Shown one piece after another: positions 26,305 to 35,369 of a DNA stretch of 64,000 nt. Source of the stretch: Chitinophagales bacterium (GTDB lineage Bacteria; Bacteroidota; Bacteroidia; Chitinophagales; Saprospiraceae); contig JAFLBP010000002.1 of the NCBI GenBank assembly GCA_017303875.1, positions 1-64,000 on the forward strand, in the 5' to 3' direction. How positions within the stretch are numbered: the stretch's first letter is position 1; every line of letters starts with the position of its first letter. The position numbers and the translations under genes were made by a program. The notes under the pieces are model-generated. The model ran no database searches. It was not told the DNA's origin and saw only the letters and a program-made list of their open reading frames with translations.

Positions 26305-26898
26305 ATGATTATGGACAATACCATTCCACCTCCTGTTTCCCCCGCCAATAGAAACATTGAAAAACCCAATAATCCGATTGCCATTAAGTACGGACTGATT
26401 TCGGCATTTGTAAGTTTTGCCATGCTTATGCTGGGTTACCTGACCGACACAGACCCTAACATGCCTACAACCAGTGTAGGAATTAAAATTGTGCATATCG
26501 TTGTCGGGATGGGTCTTGGTCTGCTTATTACCGTTCTCGGCATCAAAGAAGATCGACAGCAACTGGGTGGTTATATCACTTTTGCCCGTTGCCTGATCCT
26601 GGCACTTAAAATTGCTATTGTTGCCGGTATTGTTTCAATCGGTTTGATGGCCATTTATTTTTACGGGATCAACCCCGATTACTACGAAGTGCTGAAAGCC
26701 GCTACAATGGAAGATATGGAACGCCAGGGGCTGAGCGAAGCACAAATTGAGCAGGCGATGTCGTTTAGTTCATTTGCCTTCAATCCCATCTTTGCACTGA
26801 TCATTCTCCCCTTTGCCAGTGCCTTCAGCGGCTTGATCTTTGGTCTTATCGGCGGTCTGATTATGAAAAAAGAACCGCCATATCAGCGCCCTGTATAA
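26305..26898 (+). CDS. DUF4199 membrane protein
   Basis: From ATG 26305 (or 26311) the product has 197 residues. A Pro-rich cytoplasmic tail is followed by four membrane spans (about 28-46, 55-75, 95-118 and 155-185). The motifs KYGLISAFVSF, GGYITFARC and the soluble helical loop YYEVLKAATMEDMERQGLS before the last span are characteristic of DUF4199 proteins of Bacteroidota. Function is unknown. It is divergent from the ABC exporter and followed by a strong hairpin. Confidence 0.8.
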   Translation: MIMDNTIPPPVSPANRNIEKPNNPIAIKYGLISAFVSFAMLMLGYLTDTDPNMPTTSVGIKIVHIVVGMGLGLLITVLGIKEDRQQLGGYITFARCLILALKIAIVAGIVSIGLMAIYFYGINPDYYEVLKAATMEDMERQGLSEAQIEQAMSFSSFAFNPIFALIILPFASAFSGLIFGLIGGLIMKKEPPYQRPV

Positions 26899-26936
26899 AC
26901 CACCGATAACAAACAACGCGGAGTAAAACCCGCAAA

Positions 26937-26982
26937 TAAAAAACGTCGGCCGGGAGTAAGCTCCTGGCCGACGTTTTTTATT
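26937..26982. terminator. Bidirectional rho-independent terminator
   Basis: Arms ACGTCGGCC and GGCCGACGT form a stem extended by GGGAG/CTCC around loop TAAG. The stem has an A-run on its left and a T-run on its right, so it can serve both the plus-strand DUF4199 gene and the convergent minus-strand gene ending at 26992. Confidence 0.9.
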
Positions 26983-26991
26983 CATGCCTTG

Positions 26992-29900
26992 CTATTTCAC
27001 GCGCAGCAGCTGGCCTTTTTCATCTTTTACAATAAAGCTGTCTTTTAAACCCCGATCCAGCAATTGCAGGTGTGCAGAATTGGCTGCATCCAGGTCGGGA
27101 AAGCCACTGAGCAGAAAAATAGTGCCGCCATTGCTCGCCTGTTTTTTCTCCAGGGTGCCGCCCATTCCCAGCAGCAGATCGGTGTCAAACGCATCCGGGG
27201 TGGCCAGGGTGGCGAGGCGGATTTTGTAGTTTGATACCGCTACCGGAGCGGGGCTGCTGGTAGAATACTGCGCAGGCGCCGGTGCACTTTTGGCATTGGG
27301 GCGCTCAACGGGCGCAGGCGTACTGCTGTACTCGGCAGGTTTGGTCGGAGCCGATGGCACCTGCTGCGTTGCATCGCTCAGGATAAAACCCGACACATTG
27401 GGGTCGCTGGCTTTTTCTGTAATCACCAATGCATCCCCATAACCGCGTTCTACGGCTTTTTGCTGGGCAGCTTCGGCATCTTCGTGTTTACTCCAGATGC
27501 CTACGCGAATTTTCAGAGAGTTATTGTCAATTTTGGAATAAACATTGCCCAAATCAGAGAGTTTATTGCCAAAATCAGCTAAAGAAATCATCTTGTCGGC
27601 AGCAAAAGCGCCTACCTGAACGGCGTAGCGCACATCGTTGTTGAGCACAACCGGCTGCGGGCTTTTGGCTGATTGCGTGCTGTATTGCGCAGGTGCAGGC
27701 GATGTGGAGGCCATTTGCGGACGAATAATCAACTCCTCTTCCGCACCGCGTTCTTCCACTACAAATGCATCTTTAAACCTGGCATTTTTAGCAATTTGCT
27801 TCTGCGCTTTGACGGCTTCGTCTTTGTTCGGGAATACGCCCAAACGCACCTTGTTCATGCCTTTTTCGTCTTTCGCATAAACATTGCCATATTTGGAAAG
27901 CTCTTCATACTTGGCCAGGTGTGCGTTGGTCAGTGCTTCCGGGTGCGCGCCCACCTGCACGGAATAACCGCTCAGAGGCGTTGATGGATCATCACTGTCT
28001 TTACTTTTCAGGATTTGCCAACCGCCATTGCCATTCGACTGCACAGTGACCGTTGGCGTCGGGCTTGCGCTGGAAGTGCTGTATTGGGCCGGAGTGGTGG
28101 GAGCACTGCTGAGGGCCTGCACGTTGCGGGTCAGGAGTACGGGCTGCAACACTTTTACACCAATTTCCGGACGCACTTTCACAGCAGCTTCGTAATACCC
28201 GTTTTGGCTGAAGTTCATATCGTAAGTGGTACGTGTTTTCAGCGAAACGGTGTATTTTCCATCAAAATCGGTTGAGGTTTGAATGCTCGATTCATTTTCC
28301 TCAAATTCAACCACTACGCCGTAAAGCGGCTGCTTCGTAACGGCATCATAAACATAGCCGTTGAACACCTGATGTGCATCAGCGGCAATGGCAACCAGTA
28401 CATTGTTTTTGCCAAAATAATCGAGTTGAACGCGCGATTCCTCATAAGCCGCTTTGCGTACAATCGCCTCACAACGCACCGTATAATCCTTGGCATTGAA
28501 GTAATAACGGCCGTTGGCATCGGTCAGACCAACGCCTGCGCCGCAACCACTCAGGTCGACCTGCGCATCGGGCACCGGACGGCCATCCTGATCGGAGACC
28601 TGCAGATAGAGGGTGCCACCGCCGTAAACGGGTGTTGGTTCGGCAGTTTTGGAAGGCCAGCTGACAGTACCGGGCGCTTTCGTGCTAGTCGTATTACCGG
28701 AAGTTGTATTGTATTGTGCCGGTGCTGGTGCGTTAGTGGCTAAAGTCGGTTTTACGGGTTCATTTACTTGCTTTTTCACCACCTGCCACACATCTTCGGC
28801 GCCACGGCCATCGGCGCGGTTACTGGTCATATAGCCGATACGTGCTTCACTGTTATAGATAAAGCCGTAATCATCACGTGTAGAGTTGATGCCCGGGCCG
28901 AGGTGGTAAATGCCGGTTACTTCCATGGAAGGATTAATTTCAGCGCGGAAAATATCCAAACCACCGAGGCCGAAATGCCAGTCGGAAGAGAAGTAGAGGT
29001 TAACACCATCATAATAAGGGGTCACTTCATTGCCGGCGCTGTTGATGGCGGCGCCGAGGTTGCGCGGGGTACTCCAGGCAGTACCGTTCCAGAAGGAAAC
29101 ATACAAATCCCAGCCACCAAAACCTTCGGGGTTATTGGAGGCAAAAAAGAGCATGTTGGCGTCGGGGGAAAAGCTTGGAAAGCCAGTGGCAAAGCCGGAG
29201 CCATTAAACGGAAAAGGTTTGATATTTTTCCAGGCGCCATTGTCTACATCGGCGGTGTAAAGGCTCATTTCGAGGCCCTTGTCTGCAATTTGTCGGGAGC
29301 CGTCAATAAATTTATTCCGGCAAAACACCACTTTACGACCGTCGGCGGAATAGCTGAGCGGGCCTTCATTGTAGTTGTTTTGCATATCGCTGTGCAAAAA
29401 AACCGGTTTTTGCAGGAAATTGGTTTCCGGATTGCGCTGGGTAACAAAGAGCTGGTTGGCGGCGCTGCCGGTCCAGTCAGACTTTGTTTTACTGTCTGTT
29501 TTACGGGTAATATCGGTTCGGCTGGAACTGTAAACGATGCGATTACCCAAAAATGCCGGGCCAAAATCTGAAGAAGCCGTACTGAGGGACTCGTCTTTTA
29601 CAGCGTAAAGCGGATCTTTGGTGGCCGTACGCAAAGCGTAGTCGCACATATCGGCATAATGTTTCCCTTTCTTCTCATCATCTGCGGCATAAAGGGTAAA
29701 CCATTTTTTAGCGCCGACGTAATCGCCGGTATACATCAGGGCTTTACCGTAACGGAAAAGCACATCAGAGGAAGTGACACTTTGGTAAACGGCTTTATCG
29801 TACCAGGGCAGCGCTTCATCGGGTTTGTTCAGTTGGAAATAACAATCCGCAATCCGGGCCAGTGCATGGCCATTATACGGGTCTTTTTTGAGCACCTGTT

Positions 29901-30069
29901 CATACGAACGCATCGCCAGGTTATAGGCGTACAGGTCGTATTGTTTATTGGCACGCTGCAGGTCTTCGTCAGGCGTTTGCGTTTGCGCACTGAGCAGTGA
30001 GGCGGTAAACACCAACAGGAACGTGAGGATACTTAATCGTCCCAACCCTGCAATAAATGTTGTGGTCAT
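26992..30069 (-). CDS. Secreted TPR/PD40 protein with three SPOR-like domains
   Basis: From ATG 30069 the product has 1025 residues with a signal peptide ending in SLLSAQ. The order is TPR helices (about 30-140), PD40 beta-propeller with LFFASNNPEGFGGWDLY and LYFSSDWHFGLGGLDIF blades (about 150-430), carboxypeptidase-regulatory-like domains (about 500-660), then three SPOR-like repeats. The first two are clear (GYSVQVGAHPEA, RYAVQVGAFAAD); the third is weaker (YKIRLATLATPD). Domains are joined by linkers that repeat the word PAQYST or PAQYN. The first half is like PorE, but SPOR domains replace the OmpA anchor, so the protein may bind denuded peptidoglycan. A T9SS-linked role is inference. 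Confidence 0.8.
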   Translation of the reverse strand: MTTTFIAGLGRLSILTFLLVFTASLLSAQTQTPDEDLQRANKQYDLYAYNLAMRSYEQVLKKDPYNGHALARIADCYFQLNKPDEALPWYDKAVYQSVTSSDVLFRYGKALMYTGDYVGAKKWFTLYAADDEKKGKHYADMCDYALRTATKDPLYAVKDESLSTASSDFGPAFLGNRIVYSSSRTDITRKTDSKTKSDWTGSAANQLFVTQRNPETNFLQKPVFLHSDMQNNYNEGPLSYSADGRKVVFCRNKFIDGSRQIADKGLEMSLYTADVDNGAWKNIKPFPFNGSGFATGFPSFSPDANMLFFASNNPEGFGGWDLYVSFWNGTAWSTPRNLGAAINSAGNEVTPYYDGVNLYFSSDWHFGLGGLDIFRAEINPSMEVTGIYHLGPGINSTRDDYGFIYNSEARIGYMTSNRADGRGAEDVWQVVKKQVNEPVKPTLATNAPAPAQYNTTSGNTTSTKAPGTVSWPSKTAEPTPVYGGGTLYLQVSDQDGRPVPDAQVDLSGCGAGVGLTDANGRYYFNAKDYTVRCEAIVRKAAYEESRVQLDYFGKNNVLVAIAADAHQVFNGYVYDAVTKQPLYGVVVEFEENESSIQTSTDFDGKYTVSLKTRTTYDMNFSQNGYYEAAVKVRPEIGVKVLQPVLLTRNVQALSSAPTTPAQYSTSSASPTPTVTVQSNGNGGWQILKSKDSDDPSTPLSGYSVQVGAHPEALTNAHLAKYEELSKYGNVYAKDEKGMNKVRLGVFPNKDEAVKAQKQIAKNARFKDAFVVEERGAEEELIIRPQMASTSPAPAQYSTQSAKSPQPVVLNNDVRYAVQVGAFAADKMISLADFGNKLSDLGNVYSKIDNNSLKIRVGIWSKHEDAEAAQQKAVERGYGDALVITEKASDPNVSGFILSDATQQVPSAPTKPAEYSSTPAPVERPNAKSAPAPAQYSTSSPAPVAVSNYKIRLATLATPDAFDTDLLLGMGGTLEKKQASNGGTIFLLSGFPDLDAANSAHLQLLDRGLKDSFIVKDEKGQLLRVK

Positions 30070-30230
30070 AGCAACATGTTTATGGGTAAACAAAATAAAA
30101 AGATTCGGTTTGCTGCAAAAACAACAAAACGACCACACTTAGTATAATGGAAGGACTATCTTTTGAACAGGGACGCCACAAAGGTACGGGAAAAGAACAA
30201 TACCGCGCAAGGGGGAGGGGAAATTGGGGA

Positions 30231-30254
30231 ATGCGGAGTGCGGAATGCGGAGTG
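30231..30254. repeat. Short tandem copy of the GGAGTGCGGAATGC word
   Basis: ATGCGGAGTGCGGAATGCGGAGTG contains two overlapping turns of the same word found four times at 5005-5154. Here it stands between a minus-strand terminator and the start of the PD40/SPOR gene. Confidence 0.7.
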
Positions 30255-30258
30255 GGCA

Positions 30259-30300
30259 TAAAAAATTGCCTGAACCATCGGGTGTGATGATTCAGGCAAT
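30259..30300 (-). terminator. Rho-independent terminator after the TPR protein gene
   Basis: In the minus direction a perfect 10-bp stem, ATTGCCTGAA with TTCAGGCAAT, is followed by a run of T. It lies 31 bp after the stop codon at 30331. Confidence 0.88.
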
Positions 30301-30330
30301 AAGACAGCGCGTTGGCAACAAGGGTGTTGC

Positions 30331-31032
30331 TTATTTCGCACCGCCGAGGCGGTAGATGTATTTTTCGATTTCGCGCCAGTCGGTCAGGCCCGGATTGGGG
30401 TAATCACGACGGATACGTTCAAACGTTTTGAGTGCGTCCTCTTTCTTACCTTGTTTTTCCTGAAGCAGGCCCAGGCGTTTGAGGTAAACGACTGCTACCA
30501 CTTCGTTTTCAGTAGCGTCGCCGGCTTTTCCGTAGAAGTCCATGGCTTTGTCGAAATCCTGTTTTTCAGAATAGCAGTCGCCAAGGATACCGTATTTCAT
30601 TGCGGCCAGCACATCGTTTTCGGGATCGAAAGCATCCATGTAAGTCATGGCGTTGTCGATATCGTTGCTTTGCAGGTAGCAAACGCCGGCATAGTAGTTC
30701 GACAGGTTTGCAGCTTTGGTACCGCTGTATTTATCAATGATGGCAAGGAAACCGTCGTAGCCGCCTTCGGGGCCATTCAGTGCTTGCTGGAAAGAGTCGC
30801 GCTCGAACAGCATTTCAGCCTGCCACATAGCAGCCATGGCTTCCTGTTGTTTGGGTTCAACGATCTGGGTTTTGTAAAAATACCAGCCGGCAACAGCCAG
30901 CAGGATGACGCCGAGGCCATACACGAGCAGGCGTTGGTTTTGCTCGAAAAAAGAACCCGCGCTCACTGCGTTTCCGGTAACTTGCTTAACTTCAGTAACT
31001 TCTAAGTCCTGAGTGACTTTTCTTTTTGCCAT
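30331..31032 (-). CDS. Membrane-anchored TPR protein (YfgM/BamD-like region)
   Basis: The 233-residue protein has a charged N-terminus, a single span at about 35-52 (LLVYGLGVILLAVAGWYFY), then TPR-like helical pairs to the end. The segment after the span (EPKQQEAMAAMWQAEMLFERDSF) and GFLAIIDKYSGTKAANLSNYYAGVCYL are typical of the tetratricopeptide proteins annotated as YfgM-like in Bacteroidota. It probably works in protein quality control or scaffolding in the periplasm, but no partner is visible. A terminator follows directly. Confidence 0.75.
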   Translation of the reverse strand: MAKRKVTQDLEVTEVKQVTGNAVSAGSFFEQNQRLLVYGLGVILLAVAGWYFYKTQIVEPKQQEAMAAMWQAEMLFERDSFQQALNGPEGGYDGFLAIIDKYSGTKAANLSNYYAGVCYLQSNDIDNAMTYMDAFDPENDVLAAMKYGILGDCYSEKQDFDKAMDFYGKAGDATENEVVAVVYLKRLGLLQEKQGKKEDALKTFERIRRDYPNPGLTDWREIEKYIYRLGGAK

Positions 31033-31175
31033 TGTTCGATGCGAATGTTGAATAAGTTGCGGCGGATGTACCCGAGCGTAAACACGCTCCTAAAACACCC
31101 GGCCCAAAAAGGCGTGCAAAGGTACGCAAAGTTTCATTTTTCGATGAAGTTTGCGTAAAAAATTGTTGCAAGCTT

Positions 31176-32774
31176 CTAAATTGTCCTCCAGTATGCAATC
31201 AGTGCCTTGCGAATATCGTGTCGCGGGTCCACCAGATCGCTCTTTAAAGGTGTGTCTATCATCAAAATATCGCTGTTGGAAGTGCCTTTTCCATCACTTG
31301 TCGGTGCTGCTTTAAGGAAACCCATGTTCTGTTCATTTCCGGTCAGCAGAAAGCCTGGCAGGATGAGGTGGTATACTTTATCGTCTTGCAAAGGCTGATT
31401 TCCGACCATCCATTGCCCCTTGTCGTCGCGTTTCAGGTAGCGCATTTGCAGATAACCGCCATTCCCTTTATTACTCAGGCTGGTTTCCAGGGTCTGGCGC
31501 AGCAATTTACCACGCATATCCACCTCCAGCAGGTTGCCGCCAAAGGGCAGCATCCGCACGACATCCAGTTCGGTCACTACCCCACTCAGCACATCATCGA
31601 TACGAATAGAGCCGCTGTTTACCAATACGGCATCTACCTTTTTGCGGGCAGCTTTTTCCATGGCCGTAGTGAGCAGCTCTCCTACCGGCGCCTGATTGTA
31701 CCGAATAAGTTCCTCGCGACAATCCAGCGGATCTTTAAGTGTTGCAATCTTGTTCTCGGCGACAAAACCCAGTGAACCGAGGGCTTCCGACTTGATTTTT
31801 TCCCATTTTGCCACAACGGCTGCTGTCTCCGGTTCCTCGCTGATACTTGCGTCGATTTTGCGCAACTCCGATTTCACCGTACTCATTTTGGTTTTGGTGT
31901 TGTAGCGCAGGGTGTGGATATACACCGTTTTGGCATTGGCATCGGCTTTGGCCACGCTCACCTTTCCTACTTTGTGAAACATGTTGTTGTGGTCATGCCC
32001 GCCCATCATGAGCGGCACTTCGGGCAGCATGGCAGCCAGCTTGAGGTCGTCGGCTATATTAAGGTGTGTGAGTGCGACCACTACATCTGTCTGTGGTTTC
32101 AGTTTTTCAAACTGCGCTTTGGCGGCTTCATTCCAGTCGGTATACGTCACCCAGGGTTTGCGGCCGGTATTGATCAATACGCCGAAGAGTCCGAGGCGGA
32201 GTGTTTTACCGGTTTTATCGCTGATGGTCAGTACGGCATTGTCCGGACAAACTTCCTGCTTGCCATTTTTATTTTTGTAAAACGGTTGAGTCCAGGTATC
32301 GCCTTTGTGGCGAACATTTGCGCCCAACCAGGTAAAATTGGATTCATCAATCCGCGCCTGAAGGTCGGGCAGATCGTCGTAATCAAACTCGTGGTTGCCG
32401 AAAACCACCCAGTCTAAGCCAAGGGCATTCAAAACATCCACCATCTGGCGACCGCGGATGCGCTTGTTGTCGTATTTAAGCGTGCCAATAACACTTGGTG
32501 AGATAAAATCGCCGGCCAGCACCGTAAAGGTATTGGGATTTTTCGCCAGCAATTCCTTGCGCAGCGTAGCCACCCGTGCAAGGCCGCCACTGTTGTCGGA
32601 AACGGAAGGTGAAATTTCATAAACATCGTTCATCTGTAGAAAAACGACTTCAATTTCATCGGGGTTCGGACCAGCATCTTTCGGGGTGGAAACAGCAGCT
32701 TTTTTTGCCGGATCACAGGCACTTAAAAGCAGTAACAGCGCAAAAAAGCCTGAAAACAGTTTAATCGCTTTCAT
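31176..32774 (-). CDS. 5'-nucleotidase/metallophosphatase lipoprotein (UshA-like)
   Basis: The 532-residue protein has a lipoprotein signal (LLLLSAC, Cys20). The metallophosphatase domain (about 40-300) has VFLQMNDVYEISP, VLAGDFISPSVIG, VFGNHEFDYDDL, ALTHLN and MMGGHDHN. The 5'-nucleotidase C-terminal domain follows with NSGSIRIDDVLSG and MLPFGGNL. The enzyme should release phosphate from nucleotides or related esters outside the cytoplasm. The first metal motif is D-V-Y rather than the D-x-H of UshA; such NDVYE forms exist in a subset of the family. All other metal ligands are in place. Confidence 0.87.
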   Translation of the reverse strand: MKAIKLFSGFFALLLLLSACDPAKKAAVSTPKDAGPNPDEIEVVFLQMNDVYEISPSVSDNSGGLARVATLRKELLAKNPNTFTVLAGDFISPSVIGTLKYDNKRIRGRQMVDVLNALGLDWVVFGNHEFDYDDLPDLQARIDESNFTWLGANVRHKGDTWTQPFYKNKNGKQEVCPDNAVLTISDKTGKTLRLGLFGVLINTGRKPWVTYTDWNEAAKAQFEKLKPQTDVVVALTHLNIADDLKLAAMLPEVPLMMGGHDHNNMFHKVGKVSVAKADANAKTVYIHTLRYNTKTKMSTVKSELRKIDASISEEPETAAVVAKWEKIKSEALGSLGFVAENKIATLKDPLDCREELIRYNQAPVGELLTTAMEKAARKKVDAVLVNSGSIRIDDVLSGVVTELDVVRMLPFGGNLLEVDMRGKLLRQTLETSLSNKGNGGYLQMRYLKRDDKGQWMVGNQPLQDDKVYHLILPGFLLTGNEQNMGFLKAAPTSDGKGTSNSDILMIDTPLKSDLVDPRHDIRKALIAYWRTI

Positions 32775-32837
32775 TTCAGTACATTAATTCTATTGATTCG
32801 CGGAATTGCGTCAATTGCGCCGCAAATGTAAAAAAAA

Positions 32838-33082
32838 GGTTGGGGGTTCAGAGGTTGGGGGTTCGGAGGTTCGAGGTTTGGAGGTTCGGGGTTTGGAGTT
32901 CAGAGGTTCGGAGTTCAGAGGTTCGGGGTTCGGGGTTCGGGGTTCTAAATATTTAATTTTCAGGCGAGGCTTGAGAACGGATGCCCTGATTCTTAAAACC
33001 CCGAACCTCCGAACCTCGAACCCCCGAACCTCCAAACCCCGAACCTCCAAACCCTGAACCCCAAACCTCCAAACCCCGAACC
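32838..33082. repeat. Long inverted repeat built of GGTTCGG-type words
   Basis: The left arm (32838-32945) consists of imperfect tandem copies of words such as GGTTCGGAGTTCA and GGTTCGGG. The right arm (32997-33082) carries the complementary GAACCTCC/GAACCCC words. A spacer of about 50 bp separates them. The element starts 2 bp after the prolyl oligopeptidase stop codon in the minus direction and fills the 310-bp gap to the next gene. It could form a very long hairpin and act as terminator or mRNA end-protector. Confidence 0.85.
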
Positions 33083-33084
33083 TT

Positions 33085-35238
33085 TTAGATTTTCACTTTC
33101 ATGTTGTAAAACATAAATGCCAGCAGATCCGAGGCTTCTTCAATAACCTTGGAGGTGGGTTTGCCCGCGCCGTGTCCGGCACTTGTTTCAATGCGAATCA
33201 GAACCGGGTTTTCACCTTGCTGATGCTCTTGTAAAGTAGCTGCGTACTTGAAAGAGTGCGCCGGTACTACCCGATCGTCGTGGTCGGCGGTAGTTACCAT
33301 GGTTGCCGGATAGGCGGTCTTTTTTACATTATGAAGGGGCGAATAAGCCATCAGGCATTTAAGGCTTTCCTCGCTTTCTTCGCTGGTGCCGTAATCAACT
33401 GCCCAGGCATAGCCGATGGTAAATTTATGATAGCGCAACATATCCAGCACGCCCACCTGCGGGAAGCAAACGCCGAACAAATCGGGGCGCTGGGTCATGC
33501 AGGCGCCAACCAGCAAGCCGCCATTGGAACCGCCCTGAATCGCGAGGCGCTTCGGACTGGTGTATTTTTGCGCGACCAAATATTCGCCCGCTGCAATAAA
33601 ATCATTAAACACATTTTGCTTCTGGCACTTGGTACCGGCCTTGTGCCAGGCTTCGCCGAACTCGCCGCCGCCACGGATATTGGCAAGGGCATAAATACCG
33701 TTTTTCTCCAGCAATAAAGCGCGCGAGGGCGAAAACGCCGGCGTCAGGGAAACATTAAAACCACCATAGCCGTAAAGCAGGGTTGGGTTGTTGCCGTCGA
33801 GTTTGAGATCTTTTTTCCGCGTGATGAACATAGGCACTTTGGTGCCGTCTTTACTGGTATACCAAACCTGCTCGGTGGTGTACAGGTCGGGATTAAAATC
33901 AATTTTGGGCGACTTGAAGAGCTTTGGCTCCAATGCAGTCATATCCAACGTGTAAATGCTGGTCGGGCGCAGGAAAGAAGTGAAGGCGAAGAAGGCTTGC
34001 ATATCGCCTTTTTCGCCGCTCACGCCGCCAACGGTACCGATTTCCGGGAGCTTGACTTCTTTCAGCTGCTTGCCTTCAAGGTCGAAGATACGCAGTGCCG
34101 ATGAGGCGTCGTGCAGGTAGACACAAACGAGTTTATCGCCGCAGAGGGTGGCGCTTTGCAGCACATCCGACTGGTTTTCCGGAATCAGCGTTTTCCAGTT
34201 TTCTGCTTGCGGATTTTCGGTATCCACGAGGATCAGGCGCTGATTCGGCGCCTGCTGATTGGTCAGAATGATGAGTTTGCCTTCTAAGTTGTCAACAACC
34301 GAAAAATCGTGTTCAAAAGATTCGGAAATGGACACGAACTTAGCATCCGGCTTACCCAGATCCTTAAAGGCGAGCGTGTTGCCGCTGGTGGTTTCGCTGC
34401 CATAAACACAGAGAAAACGCTGGTCGTCGGTCGTCGTGGCGCTGAAAAAGCGGTTCGGGTGGGTTTTATCGCTGTAGATGAGTTGGTCTTTGTCTTGCGC
34501 ATCGCCGAGCTTGTGAAAATACACCGCACCAAACTCGTTTTTGCCTTTCAGCTCGTCGCCTTTTTTGGGCGTCGGATAACGGGTGTAGTAGAAGCCGTTG
34601 CCTTGCCAGGCAATTCCGGTAAACTTGGCCCATTCAAGCTGATCGCTCAGCAACTGGCCATTTTGCAGGTTTTTAACATAAATACTGCGCCAGTCGGAGC
34701 CGCCTTTAGAGATGGCGTAAGCGAGGTATTGTCCGCTTTTATCAAAATCATATTCCTGGAGCGAGGTGGTGCCGTCGGCACTCAGCGTATTGGGGTCGAG
34801 CACCACGGAAGCCTGTGCGTCGAGTTGATCCTGCACGTACAGAACACTTTGGTTTTGCAATCCGTCGTTTTTGAAAAAGTAGTATTTGCCGGCCTTTTTG
34901 AAGGGGGAGCCAAATTTTTCATAATTGAAAATTTCCCCCAGACGCTTGCGCAAATCCTCGCGGAAAGGAATCTGGCCGAGATAACCGTTGGTGACGATGT
35001 TTTGCTTGGCCACCCAATCTTTGGTTTCAGCGCTCTGGTCGTCTTCCAGCCAGCGATAAGGGTCTTTGACAGACACACCAAAATAGGTGTCGCTGATGGT
35101 GCTGTCTTTGGCGGTAGCCGGGTAGCTGACCGGAATTGTTTTGTAGTCCATACCGGAATTAGATGGTTGCGATCCGTTGCAGGAAAGGAGCGCAAAGATG
35201 GCCACAGAGAGGCCTGAAATGGAAGAAAAAAACTTCAT
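33085..35238 (-). CDS. Prolyl oligopeptidase family S9A, lipoprotein
   Basis: The 717-residue protein has a lipoprotein signal with Cys20 in ALLSCNGS. The beta-propeller (about 95-430) is followed by the alpha/beta hydrolase domain with the S9A signature: nucleophile Ser in IQGGSNGGLLVG, Asp in TADHDDRVVPAHS and His in ETSAGHGAGKP. Length and motif order match prolyl oligopeptidases, which cleave short peptides after proline. The lipid anchor places it on the envelope instead of in the cytoplasm. A long inverted repeat begins 2 bp after its stop codon. Confidence 0.93.
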   Translation of the reverse strand: MKFFSSISGLSVAIFALLSCNGSQPSNSGMDYKTIPVSYPATAKDSTISDTYFGVSVKDPYRWLEDDQSAETKDWVAKQNIVTNGYLGQIPFREDLRKRLGEIFNYEKFGSPFKKAGKYYFFKNDGLQNQSVLYVQDQLDAQASVVLDPNTLSADGTTSLQEYDFDKSGQYLAYAISKGGSDWRSIYVKNLQNGQLLSDQLEWAKFTGIAWQGNGFYYTRYPTPKKGDELKGKNEFGAVYFHKLGDAQDKDQLIYSDKTHPNRFFSATTTDDQRFLCVYGSETTSGNTLAFKDLGKPDAKFVSISESFEHDFSVVDNLEGKLIILTNQQAPNQRLILVDTENPQAENWKTLIPENQSDVLQSATLCGDKLVCVYLHDASSALRIFDLEGKQLKEVKLPEIGTVGGVSGEKGDMQAFFAFTSFLRPTSIYTLDMTALEPKLFKSPKIDFNPDLYTTEQVWYTSKDGTKVPMFITRKKDLKLDGNNPTLLYGYGGFNVSLTPAFSPSRALLLEKNGIYALANIRGGGEFGEAWHKAGTKCQKQNVFNDFIAAGEYLVAQKYTSPKRLAIQGGSNGGLLVGACMTQRPDLFGVCFPQVGVLDMLRYHKFTIGYAWAVDYGTSEESEESLKCLMAYSPLHNVKKTAYPATMVTTADHDDRVVPAHSFKYAATLQEHQQGENPVLIRIETSAGHGAGKPTSKVIEEASDLLAFMFYNMKVKI

Positions 35239-35369
35239 GGCAGTGTAAAATTGGCGTTAATGAAACGTAGCGCGTATTTTCGCGGCAAATTACGCGCAAT
35301 CAGTACTTTCGCAAGGCGCATTCGACCAAAATCGTTGCCTGCGAACTTAATGCCGCACAATTAAACACA

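Noticed and set aside
32811..33057. Small frames on both strands within the word-repeat element
   Set aside because: They consist of monotonous repeat translations (EVRGLEVRG type and the reverse) and are explained by the DNA repeat itself.
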